Below, piece after piece: positions 1 to 11,439 of a DNA stretch of 64,000 nt. The translations under genes and the position numbers were made by a program. Numbering within the stretch: position 1 is the first letter of the stretch; the number at the start of each line of letters is the position of its first letter. Under the pieces are notes generated by a model. That model did no database searches and was not told the origin of the DNA. It worked only from the letters and a program-made list of their open reading frames with translations. Source of the DNA: Zantedeschia hybrid cultivar (lineage: Eukaryota; Streptophyta; Magnoliopsida; Alismatales; Araceae); contig JARZZO010000011.1 of the NCBI GenBank assembly GCA_030544215.1, forward strand, positions 11,828,001-11,892,000, read 5' to 3'.

Positions 1-10
1 CGTTGGGTAG

Positions 11-44
11 CCGTTGGGAACCCATTCAAATGGGTTCCCAACGG
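11..44. repeat. Perfect 16-bp inverted repeat (hairpin)
   Basis: Arms at 11-26 and 29-44 are exact reverse complements separated by 2 nt. The same CCGTTGGG core also appears directly repeated at the window edge. It lies just upstream of the TATA box of the hAT transposase gene. Clustered short repeats near the end of a hAT element are often transposase-binding subterminal repeats, but that role is inference here. Confidence 0.6.
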
Positions 45-87
45 TTGGGAGGGGCTTCTAAGCCCCTCCAAGTCCCCCCCAAGTCCC

Positions 88-94
88 TATAAAA
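88..94 (+). promoter_or_regulatory. TATA box of the hAT transposase gene
   Basis: A TATAAAA sequence in a C-rich context lies about 440 bp upstream of the first ATG of the hAT transposase. It is followed by a CT-rich leader, a common layout in plant promoters. Transcription would start near 120. The assignment rests on position and motif only. Confidence 0.5.
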
Positions 95-152
95 CCCCCT
101 CCTACCCTTCTCTCCCTCATTCACACAAATTCTCATTTCTCTCTCTCTCTAA

Positions 153-156
<4 letters not shown>

Positions 157-187
<31 letters not shown>
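157..187. repeat. (CT)n microsatellite
   Basis: About 15 CT dinucleotide repeats lie in the predicted 5' leader of the hAT transposase transcript. Such tracts are frequent in plant 5' leaders and are length-variable. Confidence 0.85.
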
Positions 188-188
<1 letters not shown>

Positions 189-530
189 AGCTCTCGTACT
201 CTCTCAAAGACTCAAAGCTCTCTTAACTTCTTTCTCTCCAAACTTCCAAAGCTCTCTAGAGTTCTAAACTCTAAAGGACGGACCGACGGACTACATCAAT
301 TTTTTTTCATCATATTATTTTTATTGCATTTTAATTTTTCTCTCTAACCTCTTTTTGTCTTTGTAGCTTTATTTCTCATTGTCTCTCACTCTCCCTCGAG
401 GTATGATATGAAATCTCACTCTCTTTCTCTATGTTTTTTCTTATTTCTCACCATTTCTCTTTATGTAATTAGTTAATTAGTTAATTACTAATTATCTCTT
501 TCCCTATTAATATATTTTTTATTTTTAAAG

Positions 531-3500
531 ATGTCGACTTCTGAGCATAATGAGGCCACATCTGTCACCTCTCGTGGTGACCCGGGATGGAACCACTGCA
601 CCGTCGTAGACATGGCTTCACGCAAAGTCAAATGCAACTACTGCAGTCGGATTATTTCGGGTGGAGTTTTTCGTCTAAAACAACATATTGGGGGTGTCAA
701 AGGAGAAGTGAAGGCTTGTACTGCTGCACCACTAGAGGTAAAAAATCAATTCAAAAATTACCTACGACAAAGAGAGTTGGAAAAAGGAGCAGCATCAACG
801 ATGAGAGGCCAAATTAGGGAGGAAATGACACGGCCCTCAGGTCAAGGTATTCATATTCACCCTCCGGGAGATAGATCTCGGGAGGGAGACATAGACCCTA
901 CCAGAAGGAGATCCACTGCATTTGAAGACTTCTCTCGAGGTATTATTTGATTTAAAATTTTCAATTAATTATTTACTTCTTTATACTTCATCTCGATTAA
1001 ATTAGTCTAATCATCTATTTTAATTTAAAGATGATATACGTCGAGCCATGGACGAAAGTAGACGATCTTTTGCTGATGAGGATGTGTATAGACGCACCGG
1101 TCGACACGTTGGGCAAGGGAGTGGATCCGGACATGGATCCAACGAGGAGGAAATTCATGACTTGACTAGGGACAATGATCCTAGAGTGGGTCCTATAGAT
1201 GCTTTCCTAACAAGACGGAGAGGTAGACAACCATCAATCACAGCTGCTATGAAGAACCTGAAGGTATGCAAGGAGAAGATTGGACATGCTGTTTCGAGAT
1301 GGGTTGTTTATAACAGTGTACCTGCCAATGCTGCAAAGGGTCCTTATTGGGAGGACATGATTGAGACTATTGGAGATGTGGGTAAGGGTATTCCTGGACC
1401 AACCCCCAAGGAGATATACAACACTTATCTTCCTCAAGAGGTAAGTGATCTCCAGGAGTATATCAAGTCGTTTGAGCGAATTTGGGATGAAAGAGGATGC
1501 ACAATAATGACAGATGGCTAGACAGGTGAGTACATTGAATTAGTTTAACATATTTAGAAATTAGAATCTTAGATTAACAGATTATATTTTTAGTTAATTT
1601 AGACATTCGCTAACATCTATAACATTATTTGAATAGGAATTACGAGAAGAAGTTTGATTAACTTCCTTATATACTGTCAAGCTGGGACTGTATTTTGGAA
1701 GTCCGTAGATGCTAGTGGAAAGGTAAAGAATGCTGAATATCTTTTCAAGTTAATTGATGACATTGTGGAGCAGGTGGGAGAAGATCGGGTTGTCCAAGTT
1801 GTAACAGATAATGCAGCTTCATATAAAGCTGCTGGCCATATGTTAATGGCGAAGAGGCCACATCTATATTGGCTTCCTTGCTCTGCTCATTCCCTAGATT
1901 TGATGCTAGAAGATATTGGGAAAGATGTCAAAATTACTGAAACAGTGAAGTCAGCCCAATTCATCACATCCTATATCTACAACCATAACTATGTGCTCAC
2001 GTTGATGCGTGAACACACTGGACAGAGGGAGTTACTACGTCCTGGGGTAACTCGTTTCGCCTCCACATACATTTCCTTGGAGAGTATACAATCACAAAAA
2101 CGTCCCTTGAAGCAGATGATTTCAAGTAAAGGATGGGAGGATTGGATGACAAGGCACGCGAAGCATGATGCTAGAGACAAGGGGAAGCAGGTTGAGGACT
2201 TGATTGAGAGCCGAGAGTATTGGAAGGATATAAAGATGATCTTGAGCGTAGTTGAACCTCTTGTGCGGGTTCTGAGGATGGTGGATGGAGATAAGAAGGC
2301 CACAATGGGATATTTATATGAAGCTATGGACCGTGCAAAGGAAGACATTGCTAGGGCCAACAAAAATACATACAGAAAGTGGTGGGATATTATAGATGCA
2401 AGATGGGATAGAACACTCCACCATGACTTGCATGCGGCAGGTAACAAAATAAGTCAATCCATATTGGTCGCCATTTTATTTCCTATAAGTTTTATTTCAT
2501 TTTTAATTTATTTTTCAATTCTTTAGGTCATTTCTTCAACCCAAGATACCAATATAGCTCTGCTACTCAACATGCGCCCAATGATGAAGAAGTACTCCGT
2601 GGGACTCAAAATGTAATTCGGCGTTTGTTACATAATGAGGATCGAGCTATCATAGCATGCAACAAAATGCATCACTATAGGCTCCGGACATTACATTTTG
2701 GTACTCATCGTGCTCAACGGGCAGTCATGTTGCTTTCACCAGGTATTTAGAATTTTACACATAACTAATACTTTCAAAAAATTGTTATCAACTTATCATG
2801 CATAGGCTTTACAAATTACAATACTAATTGTTAGTTGGATCATTATGGAATTACAGCTGATTGGTGGATGGATCATGGGAAGGCTCCAGGTTATGAAGAT
2901 CTTGCTTATGTTGTTATCCGTGTATTGAGCCAAACCACCTCCTCTTCTGGCTGTGAGAGGAACTGGTCTACATTTAGCTTGATACACACCAAGCAAAGGA
3001 ACCGATTAAGCTCAGCGAGATTAGAGCAATTGGTCTTTTGCCACTACAACATGCGCTTGAAATTAAAGAATCTTCAAAAAATTCAAGAGAACCAAAGAGA
3101 AGAAGAACGATGGAGAGATGAAGTTGCTGGAAGACCGGTGCAAGCAGAACAACAAGTTGAGGAACCAATCGATCTGGACGAGATATTTGAGGAGCAGAAC
3201 ACACTGAATGCATGGGTGGATGCAAGGAATGTTTTGAGTCCATCAGAATTCGATCCAAACGATCGGTCATGGGCAGAAGGACAATTAGATGGTGTCCCCT
3301 TGTCCGTTGAGTTTCAACTTCCACCTCCTTCAAAACGGCAAAAGAAATCCACCCCACAAAGTTCAGGTAAGGGTAAAGGCAAACTAATGGATGTTGATAT
3401 TGCAGATTTAGAAACTGTACAAGAAGATGAGTCAGACGAGACACCAGAGCCGAGCGACAAGGTCGTTTACCAAACTTCAGACGACTCTACTTCGGCAACG

Positions 3501-4100
3501 ACTACCCCTGACGATGACGATGATGATCCACATGGAAGTCAAGGTGGATCCTTGCAACAACGGTCATCTCGAGGACGTGGAGGATCAAGTCAACATGGTG
3601 AAGCTCCTCCAATGATTTTCACAGGAGAGCAAGAATTTACGCATGCTACGCAGGATGATGACCACTCCAATAGGTTGGCTAAGGGCACATCAGCAACAAA
3701 TAAAGGCAAAGGGAAACAACAACAAGAGCTCCTAAAGAGAACATCCTCTCAAGAGCATTCGTCTGATGCATCCTCTCAAGTTCCATTAGAGGGTTATAGT
3801 CCTTATGGATATCCAGGTACATATTATCAACATCCACCACCCTATGATGCATCGAGTTACTTAGGAGGATATCCCACTTATCCTCCAACTTCAGATATTT
3901 CCTCTTATCAATCCTCAACCTCAGAAGGATCTTATCATGAGCCAAAGACACAGGGATGGATACCGGTGACAATAATCTACCCATTCACAGATGAGTATAA
4001 CCGATTTGTACAGGAATATGAACAATGTTACCAAGCTTATATGTCTTGGGCCGATTATGTGCAACATTTGTATAGCACCTACAATGTAAGGCTAGAATAA
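531..4100 (+). pseudogene. hAT-superfamily transposase, five exons, one in-frame stop
   Basis: Exons are 531-939, 1031-1525, 1637-2440, 2527-2742 and 2857-4100. All four introns are GT-AG and the phases agree, giving 1055 codons. In order the protein has an N-terminal BED-type zinc finger (CNYC followed by a conserved His, residues about 35-65), a DUF659-like transposase core across exons 2 and 3 (TDNAASYKAA and PCSAHSLDLMLEDIG motifs), and the hAT dimerisation domain at the start of exon 5 (ADWWMDHG, SGCERNWSTFS). A Q/S/P/Y-rich tail of about 330 residues follows. Codon 300 (1519-1521) is TAG, where the family has Trp after MTDG. This is the only lesion seen, so the copy is probably a young pseudogene; readthrough or an assembly error are alternatives. 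The exon 5 acceptor was chosen because the upstream AG breaks the frame. Confidence 0.9.
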
Positions 4101-4218
4101 ATGTATGTCTACTTGTTCTGTCACTTTGTGTGAGTGTTTTTTTTTTATTATCATGTAATACTTAGGGGTAAGGTTTTATGTCCCCCCCATGTATTGTATT
4201 CAAGTTTTTTTCAAAGTT

Positions 4219-4224
4219 AATAAA
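4219..4224 (+). terminator. Poly(A) signal of the hAT gene
   Basis: AATAAA lies about 120 bp after the transposase stop codon in an AT-rich 3' region, consistent with a plant polyadenylation signal. Confidence 0.5.
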
Positions 4225-4354
4225 AATTCAAGGGCTTACCCAAGGTCCTAGATAAGTTTTGGGTAAATATAATTTTTCCTGATTTTTTGAATTTTTTTCT
4301 TATTTTTTGGACTTGTTTTTCTATTTTTTTCCTATTTTCTTCTATTTTTTTCCC

Positions 4355-4502
4355 TTTTTATAAATTGGATCGGCCAAACCGGTCCGGCTCGGTCCGGACC
4401 GGTTCGGGATCGGATCGGATCGGCCGATCCATTCGGTCAGGACCGGACCGATCCGAGTCCGACCCCCGAGTTGGCCTACCTTGTTAGTTACATAGAACCC
4501 TG
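4355..4502 (+). mobile_element. Right subterminal region and probable end of the hAT element
   Basis: A GC-rich run of overlapping CGGATCGG, CCGGTCCGG and CCGATCC palindromes (about 4368-4470) is followed by a stretch ending in AACCCTG at 4502. Read on the other strand this starts CAGGGTT, the usual kind of hAT terminus. The matching left end would lie before position 1, so neither the inverted repeat nor the 8-bp target duplication (candidate gcccattc, 4503-4510) can be tested here. Confidence 0.4.
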
Positions 4503-4510
4503 GCCCATTC

Positions 4511-5440
4511 CCTCACTCTGTCACATACAAAGCTCACAGTCCACTCAGAAACTAAAGCTTCTTTCTTGAATATCCTCATGTTCCTCACACCCTGGACGGC
4601 CCAAAGGGTATCATGCATGTAATAACCCACTAAATTAATATGGATATATATGTAATTATGAAATAACCTAGGGTTTAAATATAATTTTTTCCAAAGGTCA
4701 TAAGAATTTTAATAGGTCCTAATGGGTCTTAAGTTATTAGTTAAGGGGATTTTGATGGGCTGTTAATGGACCTCAAATAATGGACTTCTATTGGGTTCTT
4801 AGTGGGCTGTAATTGGGCAAAAATTAAGTGAGCTATTGGGCCTAATTTTAATAAACTTAATGGGTAAGAAATTGGGTTAGTGGGCCTAGGTTTTGGGCCT
4901 ATTAATTGGCCTGTTATGGGGGCCCAACAGGAGGAGGCAACCACCTCTCACCCCCACCTGTTCCACCACCCTTCCCCTCTTTAAAAAGGGGGGCGGTGGG
5001 CGGTGAGGGAGAGTGGAGGAAAGGAGGGAGAGCAGGGAGAAAAAAAATGCGGGGATGCAGGGAAAAATAGAGAGAGAAGGGCACTGGAGAGAGAGAGAGA
5101 GAGAAAGTGAGAGGATGTTTGATGCACAACGGCTAATGGAACCAACGGACTTATTAACGGTGGTAGAGATCAGCAGCAAGCAAAATAATAATAAATAGAA
5201 GCAGCCTAACTACACAATTATCGAGTTGGATAACCACACCAAATGACAGAAGTTAGCTGAGTAACCGTCCCTCTCGCGATGAGGAAACATAGGACCGTCG
5301 ACAGTTGAGGAACTACCACAAGTCTAGGAAATTAGAACCACCTCAAAGTCCTAAGAGAACTCGGGATAGGTGTAACGCACTCACAAGCCAGCAGTGATGA
5401 TGTATCACGGTCTAGGTATCCTACCTCACAAGTTGGCGAC
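4511..5440. other. No gene recognised
   Basis: AT-rich sequence with repeated TGGGCC/GGGCCT words (4760-4920) is followed by a purine-rich tract with (GA)n (4985-5115). Open frames here are short, of low complexity and show no family I know. Confidence 0.5.
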
Positions 5441-5449
5441 AGATGAAAT

Positions 5450-6430
5450 CAAATATTAGAGAAGCAAAGATGTATTGAAAGGGATTAGCATGTATCTCCA
5501 CACTGGTGCATGGGAGTAGACCACCCGGTGCACGTGTACCGCCCTCCAAGTATAATAAAATAGAGGCCCACTCCTCGTAGGGAAGTAAAAGGCTACAATT
5601 AAGCAATAAAATATTTGAGGTGGTAAACACGGCAGTTGATAGGTCACAGACGGTGCGTACGTTGCTGAGAATATGCCTTGAGAAGCGTGCCACAAAATCA
5701 GAGGCGAGTGGATGTTGGCACGCAATTTGAGGCAACTGACACAGGTCTCGGGATGTGCGAACGTGTGACCTCGATATGCATGCAGTGGTGCCATGCAAAA
5801 CGAGACACTATTGGGGAAGCACTACGCTAGATCTAGGTTGGCCTCGCCGAGATGAAACTGACGCCATAAACGGTGCACAAATCAAAGCACGGACGGGCTC
5901 GAAACGAGGGCGATGCGCTAACGGCCCTTATTGCATCGCCTGACACACATCAATATACCAAATCAGTATCTGGTTCAGACCTGGCCGAACCTTGGCTCGA
6001 ACCTGAGCTGCACCAGATAGCAACTTGGGTCGAACCAGAACACCTCGAACCCACTTAATACCACCTAGCTCGGACCAGGTTACCAAGGGTCAGCAAGGAG
6101 GCTCGGACTTGGCTTGGACCCAAACTAGGTCAAACCTAGTTTGACCAGGTTTGAATTAAAAGGGGCACGAGCCCTTCTTTCACTTCCACCCAACCCTAAC
6201 CAAGAGAGAACGAGACAGAGAGAGGGAAAGGAAGGAGCGGCGATGGCTAGTAGGAGGGGCAACTGGAGCGCTGGTGGAAGCCGGCAGTGCCGAAAGTCAG
6301 CAATGGCGGCAACAACACCGGTGGAAGCGGCAGCAACAAGTGGTGCGGCTGGCAGCAACGGCACCAACAACAGTCGGCAACAACGTCAATGGGCCAGGGG
6401 GCGACGGCACTAGCGGGAGCCGGCAACAGA
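5450..6430 (-). mobile_element. Remnant of a non-autonomous LTR element internal region
   Basis: On the minus strand this stretch resembles the internal leader of the LTR element at 38856-42043. Shared features are the GATTTGTGCACCGTT word, the CTCGTTTTGC stem-loop (5770-5804), the TTGCGTGCCAACATCC word, and a run of GGTTTGACC-type palindromes next to a GC-rich leader. No LTRs or intact ORF were found, so it is an old relative of that family lying in the opposite orientation. Confidence 0.55.
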
Positions 6431-6674
6431 GGTAGTAGGTCGTATGCTCTTCTCCGATGTCTTCCTCTCTCTCTTTATTATTCTACTTTTTCTGTTCCTC
6501 TCTTCTTCTAACCTGCCCAATGGAACCGAGAGATAGGAGGGGGGGTTGGAGAGAATGACTTGTTGGCGTCGCACCAGCAAGATGGGTCTTCCTTAGCGTC
6601 GCACTGGGGACAGGATCCCTCGGCATCTCACCAAGGAAGAAGGGCTCCGTGGCAGAGGTAAGCATACAAACACT

Positions 6675-6841
6675 CATGGAATTCCGGCACGGATCGGGAC
6701 CCACCGATCCCGATCCAAATCAGGATCAGATTAGCCGGAATCGGTTGAAATTGGCCGGGATCAGCCGATTCCAGCCGGATCGGAACCCACCGATCCGAAT
6801 CGGCCGATCCGGATAGGGATCGGCTGATTCTGCATTCCATC
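6675..6841. mobile_element. hAT-like MITE built of GGATCGG palindromes
   Basis: The element is flanked by caaacact (6667-6674) and caaacacg (6842-6849), an 8-bp target-duplication candidate with one mismatch. It starts CATGGAATTCCGG and ends in GCATTCCATC, so the ends are partly inverted. The interior is made of GATCGG/CCGATC repeats that can fold on themselves. The 8-bp duplication suggests the hAT superfamily; it has no coding capacity. Confidence 0.5.
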
Positions 6842-7204
6842 CAAACACGGAACATTGTTCTTCAAAAATCATCCATTAAATTTTTAAAATAAAATTACAA
6901 GAGCATATATAGACTCCCTCTTCGGACTCCTACCCAAATTCTAACAAGCAATCCAGTCCTATTTCCTATCCCTAAACCCATCTCTATCTACTATCCCTAA
7001 TAATTAGTGCGAAAATCGCACCTAAAATCTTGAAAAAAATGGAAAATCACATATCGGACTACAAATGGGCCATATAAAATCAAATAAAAGGTCTCTCCAC
7101 GCATCAAATGGGCCATGCATCGTCTCCAAGCCAAAGGGACATCGGAGCAACTCTCTGACGACAGTAGACGTAATCCGAGTGAAAATGGATGGTGGCGCGG
7201 GTGT

Positions 7205-7470
7205 CCTCACCAGTGGTGGAGAGAAAAAGAGAGAGGGAGCGAGGTGGTGAGAGAGGGAGAAAGAGAGGGAGAGCAAGAGGGGGAGAGAGAGGCAGTGGGA
7301 GAGCAAGGGAAAGAAAGAGAGGGTCTATTAGAGAGAGAAAGTGGAGAAGAACAGTGAGAGAGAGGTGAAAAGAGAAAGATAGAGAGAAAATTTAAGAGTG
7401 AAATAGAAAAAGAATATGGAGAGGAGAGTGAGTAGAATAAAACGAGAGAGAGAGTTCTTAAAGAATCCTT
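7205..7470. repeat. Purine-rich GA/GGGA tract
   Basis: A long imperfect GA-rich tract; the open frames it creates on both strands are low-complexity artefacts. Confidence 0.85.
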
Positions 7471-7479
7471 GAAGAGAGG

Positions 7480-9485
7480 AAGAAATAAAGGCAAGAAGGG
7501 CTGCTGCAGGGAGGTTTTCTCTACATGGAGGCAGCGGCATCGGCTTCTCTCCTCAAGGGCAGAGGAGCCTTCTTCTACTAAGGTCTTACACTCTAAGAGA
7601 TAGGTTGATACTCCTTGTTTGTCCCTTTTATTTGGGTTTTGGGTGATTTAGAGTATATATGCACGATAATATAAGGGGAAGTTCTGTCAATTTAACTTCT
7701 TATTTAGGATTTTGTTAAAAAGATTTAAGTATTATAAGAAGAACATGATCTCATATGTTCATGTGTTTATTTCAACAAGTTTTCATGTAGTATTAAATGT
7801 TGTTTCTGTAGAAAGCATATTAGGAAATAAGTGGTGCAGCATGATGATAGAATATGACGGTTTATTATGAACGCTACATGAACCATGTGTTAAACCGTTC
7901 TCTTCCTTGAAAGGAAACGAATCCGAGGGACCAAGTCCACTTAAGGCTCACACGAGCATGAAAATTATTCATGAATTAAAGGATTAAAACCTCAAGCTTA
8001 ATTGACTATTTATGAAGTATACTCTTACTATTATAACATTATTGTTATAGCATGAAACATGAAAGAATTCCCATGATGACCAAGATGACCCCAAAAAGGG
8101 GGTAAGAAAGAATTAGAAGGCACACTCTAGTGCTCTCCCACGAAGAACTTGTGGAATGAATTTCTATGAAGAACTTATGAAATGATTTGAAGGCAAGAAA
8201 ACCTCACATGTTGATAATGAACCCTTATGACATTGATGAACCATGATTTCTACGATGATTTGTTTTTTTTAAGAAAAAAAAGTGACATCATTTCATTAAC
8301 GGGACGGACCCACAAGATCCATCTCCTGGGGATAAGGGGTCGCACGGGTTAAGCTCCCTAAAAATATGTAGCACTAAGGCACGGAGCATCTCTTCTTTTA
8401 ATTATGGTTCCAGAGTTAAGTTCGGGACCTCAGCTTAGGTAGAGAATGGTAGTCCTACTTGAGTGCACTCATAGGCTGAGGCATGGACGTTGTAGTAGTA
8501 GCCAGGAAATAGACACAGACTCAGCTTAGCCTATGTTTCTTACCTCACCTAATATGTTGTTGAAAACTTATTGGGGTAGACAAACGAAGGTGAGAGGTCA
8601 GTCAAGGAACAGCCCGTTTCACCGCTACGATCGTTAGTGAGTGAGTATCTCTGTCACTTCGAGTCAAAAGGTGAATCATTCTATCGGTAAGATAGTCGAT
8701 CACAAACTCAAGATTTGTTAAAGATATGAACGAAAGAACGATCAATCCCAAGACCCTATGATGATGACTTGTAATAAGTATTTTTATATCTTCTATATTA
8801 GTACGAATTACCACTAATTATTAGGAGAAAATAATACGAAAGACTTGAACATATGAACTGTTTAGAAAGTTTAAAAGAAAAAGTATATTTGTGTTAATAT
8901 TTTCAATCCGATTTTACATTCTCTTTACAATGAATATATTTTATGCTACTTTAAGAATCATTTCATGAATGTCATATGTATGATAAATATATTACATGAT
9001 AATTAGAAGAAGAATAAATTATTCCTTTTGGAATGATGAACGAAGACAGTGATGAGTGGGAGATAACAGTAGGAATATAAATGATCCTTATTGAGATCTC
9101 TTTATGAGTTCTCATAAAAGTTATAAAACATGTTTTTTCAGGAACATTAAAAGATTGAACTAGTTCAATAAAAGAAAATTTATCAGGTATGATCAGTTTA
9201 ATTTCTTTCCTTGGGATAAGTATTTTATTTCTTTTACATTTTTGTTGCATAACGGACATGATTTGCTTATTGTTCTTTTACACCACTGTCTCTTATTATT
9301 ATGCTTTTGTATTTGAGCACCTACCAGAAATCTGTAATGGAACTGTTACAGTACAGGATTCTAAAATCCCTTCTTGTCTAAAAAGACAACTGGTTTTGCC
9401 AAATCTCTTCCAAGTATCAGATATCCTGGACATTACTAAGTTGTAGGTTGTTGAACTATAAACCAGGTTCACATTACTCATAACT
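7480..9485. other. No gene recognised
   Basis: AT-rich intergenic DNA. I see no conserved protein, RNA gene or clear repeat boundary. The segment 8290-8580 is GC-richer and may be part of an old retroelement, but nothing in it is diagnostic. Confidence 0.5.
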
Positions 9486-9491
9486 ACTTCA

Positions 9492-9612
9492 CATAATCAT
9501 CATCATTGTCATTGTTGTCGAAGCCTTATCCCAATTATTTGGGGTTGGCTACATGGATCTTGTCCTTCCACTTTAACTCATCCAGTGCCATATTTTCCAT
9601 TAAACCAAGGTG
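9492..9612 (-). mobile_element. RTE-clade LINE 3'-end fragment
   Basis: Minus-strand translation shows a MALDELKWKDKIHVANP segment followed by the AATTGGGATAAGGCTTCG word and a trinucleotide (GAC/GAT) tail. This is the characteristic C-terminal and 3' tail of plant RTE-type LINEs, also shared by some plant SINEs. Only the last 100 bp or so remain. Confidence 0.55.
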
Positions 9613-9734
9613 TCGAGGGGAAAAAAAAAAAGCAGCAACACAAACCAGAACAAGTACAGGAGAAATCAGAATTGTTATGTGTAAACTAGTTCAAGACAGA
9701 TTACGTTCCCTGCATTAAAAAGTCAACCTAAACA

Positions 9735-10140
9735 CTAGAGTCAATTGCCTTTTTTGTCATTTATTCCCAGAAACTGCTGATCATTTGTTCTTGCAATGTG
9801 AAATCACCTTGGCTGTCCGGGAAACACTGTTTGCCTGTCTGGCATTGAGAGGGACACAACCACAATCTCTGACTTCTCTTACTTCTACTTGGGGTGAACT
9901 ATACAATTCTAGAACTGATAAAGAAGTTTGAGCCATGCTTCTAGGAGCTTTTCTTTGGTTCATATGTAAGGAGAGGAACTCTAGACGCTTCAACCACACA
10001 TTCTCATCTCCTTTCCTAATCATTCGACACTCCATTTGTCTAATCAACAATTGGAGAATTGGCTTTCAAAACATTCAAAGTGTGGAGTCTGAGATTATTT
10101 CTTCTCTACTTTCAGGAAAACCCTTTACCATGTAATGGGC
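9735..10140 (+). pseudogene. L1-type LINE fragment, zinc-binding C-terminal region
   Basis: Plus-strand translation shows the zf-RVT zinc-binding region found at the C-terminus of plant L1 ORF2: a C-x2-C pair, then HLFLQCE, then an FLWFICKERNSRRF segment equivalent to the usual W-x-IW-x-ERN motif. An in-frame TGA interrupts it near 9931. The rest of the LINE is missing. Confidence 0.65.
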
Positions 10141-10149
10141 CTTCTATAA

Positions 10150-11150
10150 GGGGTTTTTGGCTACTTTGTTATTGCTCTTGCTGGTTACCTCACTGGTAAC
10201 CAGAGACTCACCTATTTGTACCTTTGATGTGGGCAGAAAGTGTGAAAAAACCATACATGGAATTTTAGCCCTTCCCCTTACCACTAATTGGGGAGGGGGC
10301 TAAAACCCTTAACTGAAACCCTTGCTGCCAATGCATATAACTGCATTTTTGCACTTCTTACCTCTGGGCATCCGATATACCAATTCTTGTTACCAGGGAG
10401 TGGTGCAGGAGAGGAAAGGTCCCTCTTCTTCAAACTTAAAAAAACACAAAATAAATTACAGATAGCAGAACTTCATTTCCCTTTTCCAGCTATGAATGAT
10501 GAAGAGGATGAACTCTCACCAATTGCGAAGAAAGGGCATAGCTCCGAGACAATAACTTTCAAAATTTCAATGTACACTCTATTTCCGGCAAAAACAGTCA
10601 TTCTGTTCCCTCCATAATCTCTAACAAATGGAAACAATGTGTACCGGATCGACTGAATAACAAGCATTTTTAATTGATTGCATCAGTTTGAGGCACTATA
10701 TGCAAATGGAGAATAACAGCCTTTATACTTGACACTTGACAGCAATTAAGGAGAGATGCATATGCGCTTGCTCCCCTCTGAGGTCATTTCGGCTAAGCTA
10801 AGCAGCAAGCATAGCGCTCTTAGAACTGGAATCAATCAACAGCCATTCTAATCAAGAGAAAAAATACCTGGAACATGGGGGATGGATTGCAAGCTTTCTA
10901 CTCTACACACTATCATACAATCAAAAGCCTACTATCTTATCTCTCTGAAATCACAAAGTACCAGCAGCAAATGTACCGATTTCTGTGGCATAAAGGGAAA
11001 GTGCACCAAAAGATCCCATCTTTCATTTAAAAAAAAAAAAAAACCTATAACCCTTTCACGAGAGAACCCAGCCATTAGAACTAGGCCATGCCATCATCAA
11101 AACTACCATCTGAAGAGAACCCAGTTTTTCCAATGAAGAGAACTGACCAT
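10150..11150. other. No gene recognised; downstream of the tafazzin-like exon
   Basis: If the tafazzin-like exon at 11207-11439 belonged to a complete gene, this stretch would be its first intron. I looked on the minus strand for the expected continuation (LDDP, then WGFKG, then the FPEG motif) and did not see it. Confidence 0.5.
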
Positions 11151-11206
11151 GAGCACCCGGGGCACGGGGGCTCCAATGCGGGTGGGGAGAGGAGGCGTCT
11201 ACTCAC

Positions 11207-11439
11207 GTGGACATGTGGTTGCTGACGGTGATGAGGGGGCGCTCGGGCGGGCGGGAGCGGACCAGGCGGACGAGGCCGTCGGCGTTGTGGACAGTGGTGG
11301 TGTTGAGGAGCGAAGTGACGGCCTTGGCGAAGGCGCCCACCACGGCGAAGACCACCCGGCGGGGCACCCCGCCTAGGTGGCGTTCGCCCATCCTGGCGGC
11401 ACACGCCCGAGCCGCCGCCGCCCCTCCACTGCCGCACAT
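11207..11439 (-). pseudogene. Tafazzin-like acyltransferase, first exon only
   Basis: The frame starts at ATG 11437-11439, with an in-frame TGA 10 codons upstream. It encodes 77 codons plus 2 nt, ending at a canonical donor (AC|gtgagt). Residues 17-77 closely fit the N-terminus of plant tafazzin-type lysophospholipid acyltransferases: LGGVPR, then SLLNTTTVHNAD, RLVRSRPP, and ITVSNHMS, the start of the acyltransferase HxxxxD-like motif that normally continues LDDP. The next exons were not found in the 11 kb downstream. It may be an orphan 5' fragment or a gene with a very long first intron. The exon is CpG- and GC-rich, unlike its surroundings. Confidence 0.75.

Noticed and set aside
7022..7540. 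Ser/Leu-rich frames opposite the purine tract
   Set aside because: Compositional artefacts of the GA-rich repeat.
9189..9446. 85-codon hydrophobic plus-strand frame
   Set aside because: No family resemblance, no promoter context; AT-rich frame that looks membrane-like by composition.
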